Shown in pieces: positions 61,556 to 64,000 of a stretch of DNA of 64,000 bases. Numbering within the stretch: the stretch's first letter is position 1; the number at the start of each line of letters is the position of its first letter. Below the pieces are notes generated by a model. The model did not search any database. It saw only the letters and a program-made list of their open reading frames with translations, and was not told the DNA's origin. The stretch lies in the NCBI GenBank assembly GCA_009823395.1, contig CM020515.1, positions 17,486,489 through 17,550,488 on the forward strand, written 5' to 3'. The translations under genes and the position numbers were made by a program. This DNA comes from Thamnaconus septentrionalis. Its lineage: Eukaryota; Chordata; Actinopteri; Tetraodontiformes; Monacanthidae.

Positions 61556-63510
61556 CCTTTTTTTTCCCAAAGCCCTCCCTCATCTATCGATCTGTGCCAC
61601 ACTCCACATCCAATTACGGCTGCGAGGCTGATAAAATTGAAAGACTGAAAAACAGGAAAGAACTAACTAAAAAGAACTTCAAAAAAGGAGGAAAAAAAAA
61701 CATAACTGGGGAGGTGGCCGATAGGGCACGAGTCAGCAGAGCGGACAAAAACGACAACAATGAGGAGGAGGAGGCTGAGGAGGAGGAGGAGGAGGAAGAG
61801 GAGGAGGAGGAGGAGGAGGAGGAGAAGTAACCAAGGTCGGGAATCAAGAGCAAGATTTGAAAACAAAAAACGACAGAGACTCGATAAACGGCGATATAGA
61901 CATAGGATGGAGAAGATCTCTCTAATTGGAGAGGACTGTCGGCTCCCTGCAGACCATTAGAGAGGCCCCGGGTGGAGAGGGTTCGTTCCCAGGAGGAGGC
62001 CGGCCTGTCTTATGCTCAGCCATGGGGAAGAATCTGGCAGGGACTCTGACGAGCGCTGAGAGGCCGGCGGGGAGGAAAGATGGGCACCCATTGTCCCGTC
62101 CCGCTGATGAGGAGGACGGGACGGGATGCCGGGAGGCCACGCCTCCCTGCAAGCCCACAGGGAACAGCGAGACAGTGGCAAAGACGGTGTAGTCAGAAAA
62201 TGGGTTTCCATTCCAGATTTAGTGGGAAACAGCCAAAAAAACATTGATCACAGAATGATCATCCTTCTAACAGGAAATGTGTTTCCTTCGATCAGTCTCC
62301 ATACGTGCATGTTTGAAATTTTTAATGGCACTGACCATGGCACCAAGTCGGAGGAACTGGCAGAACTGGGTAGAAAGAGAAAGCAGACAGGATGAGAGCA
62401 GGGGCCCGGAGAGAAGGGGAAGGAAGATGCTCTGCAGCGGTCAGAGGAAAAGGAAGCGAAAGAGGACGAAAGGGAGGAAAGTGGAGACAGGTTGGGGGTG
62501 AGGGAGGGAGGGAAGGAGGAGGAGAGAGGAGGGAGAGAGGAGGGAGGGAGGAGAGAGAGGGAGGGAGGGAGGCAGGGGGGGAGAGAAAGGGAAGGGAGGG
62601 AGGAGGGTGGGAGAGCGCCGTCTACAGGGCTGAATCAGGCCAGAGGAAGAAAACAGGAAGAGGGTTATAATGTCTCTGTTTCCCGTGTCCCTCGGCCGGC
62701 CTCCCCTGATTGGCTGGCGGCAGGTTTGTTTACGCAGCGGCTCGTCCTTCTGAAAAAGTGACATTTGTGAATCGCAGGTTTCCTCTTTTGATAAGAGTTG
62801 TTTGGAGCCGAGACGGTAAATGTGGCTCCCAGCACGTCGGACGCCACCTGCGGCTCCTCTGAGAGCGGAACTCACGTAACTTTTAGGAAATCAGACATTA
62901 GGGGAAATATGTCAAATATGTTGGTCAAAAACTGTTCAGCTTTTCTCTTCCTCTTTGGGGGGTTCAAATCAAACTTCTGGGCTTCTGATGTGTAAAATCT
63001 CTGATGTGTAAATCGGCTAAAACGGAGCCACTGAGTGGTTTCTGTGATCCTTCGTTCGTTCCCTCGCTGAGGTCGCCACGGTTACCGAGGCTGCAGCGTC
63101 GCTCCGGCGCTCCTCGTGTTTGCTCGCCGCTCCTCGAGAGCAAACTGTCCAAGTCTCAGCTGGACGAGGGAGGCCGAGTGTTTCCAGGAAGCTGTCGGCG
63201 AAACCAAAAAAAAGAAGAAAAAAAAAGAAAAGCAGCTCCTCTGTGTCTCTTGTGATTTTGTTTTTCTCCTCGGCTGAGACTGCGTCTCTCTTCCCCCGGC
63301 AGGTCGGCGACAAGGTGATGGTGCTGAGCCGCTTCGGGCTGTGGCAGGAGGTGGTGGTGGCGCCGGTGAGCCACACCTTCCTCATCCCAGAGGGCATGAG
63401 CTTCGAGCAGGCGGCCGCCCTCCCCGTCAACTACATCACCGCCTACATGATGCTGTTCGACTTCGGCAACCTGCGGCCCAACCAGAGCGTCCTGGTTCAC
63501 GCTGCTGCCG
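56017..63510 (+). CDS. vat1: vat1, synaptic vesicle membrane protein VAT-1 (5' part, exons 1-2)
   Basis: Joining 56017-56451 and 63303-63510 gives the first 214 residues plus one base, roughly the N-terminal half of a protein of about 390 residues. Residues 1-62 are a Glu/Lys- then Ala/Pro-rich low-complexity tail, as in mammalian VAT1. From about 65 the GroES-like domain of zinc-free quinone oxidoreductase-type MDR proteins follows, with YRALVLTGYGGYDKVKLQ, CGLNFADLMARQGLYDRLP (102-120), PGMECSGVV, and in exon 2 GDKVMVL, WQE, AAALPVNYITAYMMLFDFG and SVLVHAAAG. The Rossmann glycine motif that should follow lies beyond the window. Known role: an integral or peripheral protein of vesicle and mitochondrial membranes with oxidoreductase fold, linked to vesicle transport and mitochondrial fusion control. 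The neighbour is divergent rnd2, as in human. VAT1L is less likely given the location and the long Ala-rich N-terminus. Confidence 0.95.
56504..56596. repeat. (GT)n-(GA)n compound microsatellite in vat1 intron 1
   Basis: About 70 bp of GT followed directly by 24 bp of GA, starting 52 bp after the vat1 exon 1 donor. Confidence 0.95.
56674..56741. repeat. (CTG)n microsatellite in vat1 intron 1
   Basis: About 22 uninterrupted CTG units on the transcribed (sense) strand. Confidence 0.95.
59556..59586. repeat. (GAGC)n microsatellite
   Basis: Nearly eight perfect tetranucleotide units. Confidence 0.9.
60588..60740 (+). repeat. dispersed CRE-palindrome repeat, copy K (vat1 intron 1)
   Basis: GCCCTTTGTGATGTCACAAA with a TGATGTCA core, TGACACCTCTCCCAGGTCAG, a TTTTTGTTCCCTTCCAAAAA segment and GGCTGTAAACAAAGAGCCAA, then a T-run. 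Full length but with a diverged 3' box. Confidence 0.75.
61360..61551. repeat. (CT)n and long (TG)n microsatellites
   Basis: 40 bp of CT at 61360-61399 and about 73 bp of TG at 61479-61551, the longest dinucleotide run in the window. Confidence 0.95.
61762..61827. repeat. (GAG)n purine repeat
   Basis: About 66 bp of GAG with few interruptions. Confidence 0.95.
62496..62607. repeat. polypurine tract (GGGA/GGAGA)
   Basis: About 110 bp almost purely A/G on the plus strand, inside a wider purine-rich zone from about 62395. Confidence 0.9.
63303..63510 (+). CDS. vat1: vat1 coding exon 2
   Basis: 208 nt, residues 146-214 plus one base of Gly215. The acceptor is CCCCCGGCAG|GTCGGC and the donor is GCCG|GTAAGC. 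It begins VGDKVMVLSR and ends SVLVHAAAG, matching the region just before the nucleotide-binding Rossmann fold of the family. Confidence 0.94.
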
Positions 63511-64000
63511 GTAAGCAAACACGTGAAGAAAATCAAAAGCAATATGCAAAAAGCAAAAGAGCGGCGAGCTAAGGTGAAAAGAAAGAAAATAAAATATTTC
63601 AAAATGTGCATCCAATTTAGTGATTTTTTTTTAGAAAAAATTGGCAAAATAATCTTTGCCTTTTCCTGCAATTCCATCTGGGCAAATATGTTTTGGAGAT
63701 GGTTCAGTGCAAGAAGTAGGAGGCAGAATTTTATTTTTATTTGAAATTGTTGTTTGTTTGTTTGTCTCACCAGCTCCAGGAGTTGCCTGACTGTTTTTTT
63801 AAGGTATTTTTTTCCAGTGTGCTCACTAACTAGGCCAGACCCAAACACTTTTTCCACATCTACTGCACGTTTTTTTGAATGTGTATTGCATGTCGACCCT
63901 TTCAGGGGCGTGGCTTGCGTGGGACTTCAAGCCATCGTAGCCAATGGCAGCCGAGTTTGTCATTTTGTGGCGTGGTGCTTTTCTGCTGAGTTGCGTGCAG
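63511..64000 (+). other. vat1: vat1 intron 2 (start, runs off window)
   Basis: Begins with the GTAAGC donor after exon 2. No exon 3 was found: the only acceptor-like site (TTTCAG at 63900-63905) leads into sequence that does not continue the VAT1 Rossmann motif in frame. Confidence 0.75.

Larger units (their letters stand above)
56452..63302 (+). other. vat1: vat1 intron 1 (6.9 kb)
   Basis: Microsatellite-dense intron: (GT)n-(GA)n at 56504-56596, (CTG)n at 56674-56741, (ATC)n near 58547, (AC)n at 59095, (GAGC)n at 59556, poly(T) at 61076, (CT)n at 61360, (TG)n at 61479, (GAG)n at 61762 and a polypurine tract near 62496. It also has a CpG-rich block at about 56830-57300 and a dispersed-repeat copy at 60588-60740. 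No nested gene was recognised. Confidence 0.9.

Noticed and set aside
63906..64000. Possible vat1 exon 3 after TTTCAG at 63900-63905
   Set aside because: Joining the exon 2 phase gives a frame that does not continue the expected GGVG Rossmann motif, and the only sensible frame (GVACVGLQA) is off by one base. Exon 3 is more likely beyond the window.

Overview
This is vertebrate nuclear DNA, almost certainly from a ray-finned (teleost) fish. The evidence is split coding exons with GT-AG introns, a very high load of (CA/GT)n, (CAG)n, (TCTG)n and poly-purine microsatellites, no bacterial-style operons, and two recognisable vertebrate genes. The teleost assignment and any finer placement are inference. 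Nothing here looks bacterial, viral or CRISPR-like. GENES. Two genes lie head to head. On the minus strand is a complete rnd2 gene (Rho-family GTPase Rnd2): five coding exons at 51850-51749, 51340-51253, 34701-34592, 32608-32474 and 29882-29613, giving 234 residues that end in a CAAX box. On the plus strand is vat1 (synaptic vesicle membrane protein VAT-1, a quinone-oxidoreductase-like MDR protein). Only its first two coding exons (56017-56451 and 63303-63510) are inside the window, and the gene runs off the right edge within intron 2. The start codons are about 4.2 kb apart and diverge. The same VAT1-RND2 divergent pair occurs on human 17q21 beside BRCA1, so this is old microsynteny. LAYOUT. 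1-about 450: probable terminal exon and poly(A) signal of an unidentified plus-strand gene. About 450-28500: 28 kb without a recognisable gene, holding microsatellites, copies of a dispersed repeat, several CTCF-like motifs, three candidate exons or coding-like frames, and a few blocks of complex sequence that could be regulatory. 28500-52300: rnd2 with its 3' UTR, introns of 2.6, 2.0, 16.6 and 0.4 kb, and a GC-rich promoter region. 52300-55950: divergent intergenic spacer with a strong CTCF-like motif and one dispersed-repeat copy. 55950-64000: vat1 promoter, exon 1, a 6.9 kb intron rich in simple repeats with an internal CpG-rich block, exon 2 and the start of intron 2. REPEATS. The most interesting non-genic signal is a dispersed element (11 full or partial copies, both orientations). 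Its 5' part is a near-perfect palindrome centred on the CRE octamer TGACGTCA and its 3' part is a conserved AAACAGAGGGCTAAATATG box. FUNCTION. Rnd2 is a GTPase-deficient Rho protein acting on actin and neuronal migration. Vat1 is a membrane and vesicle-associated oxidoreductase-like protein. The sequence gives no direct evidence that they act in one pathway; their link is shared genomic position. I found no clear new multi-gene system in this window.
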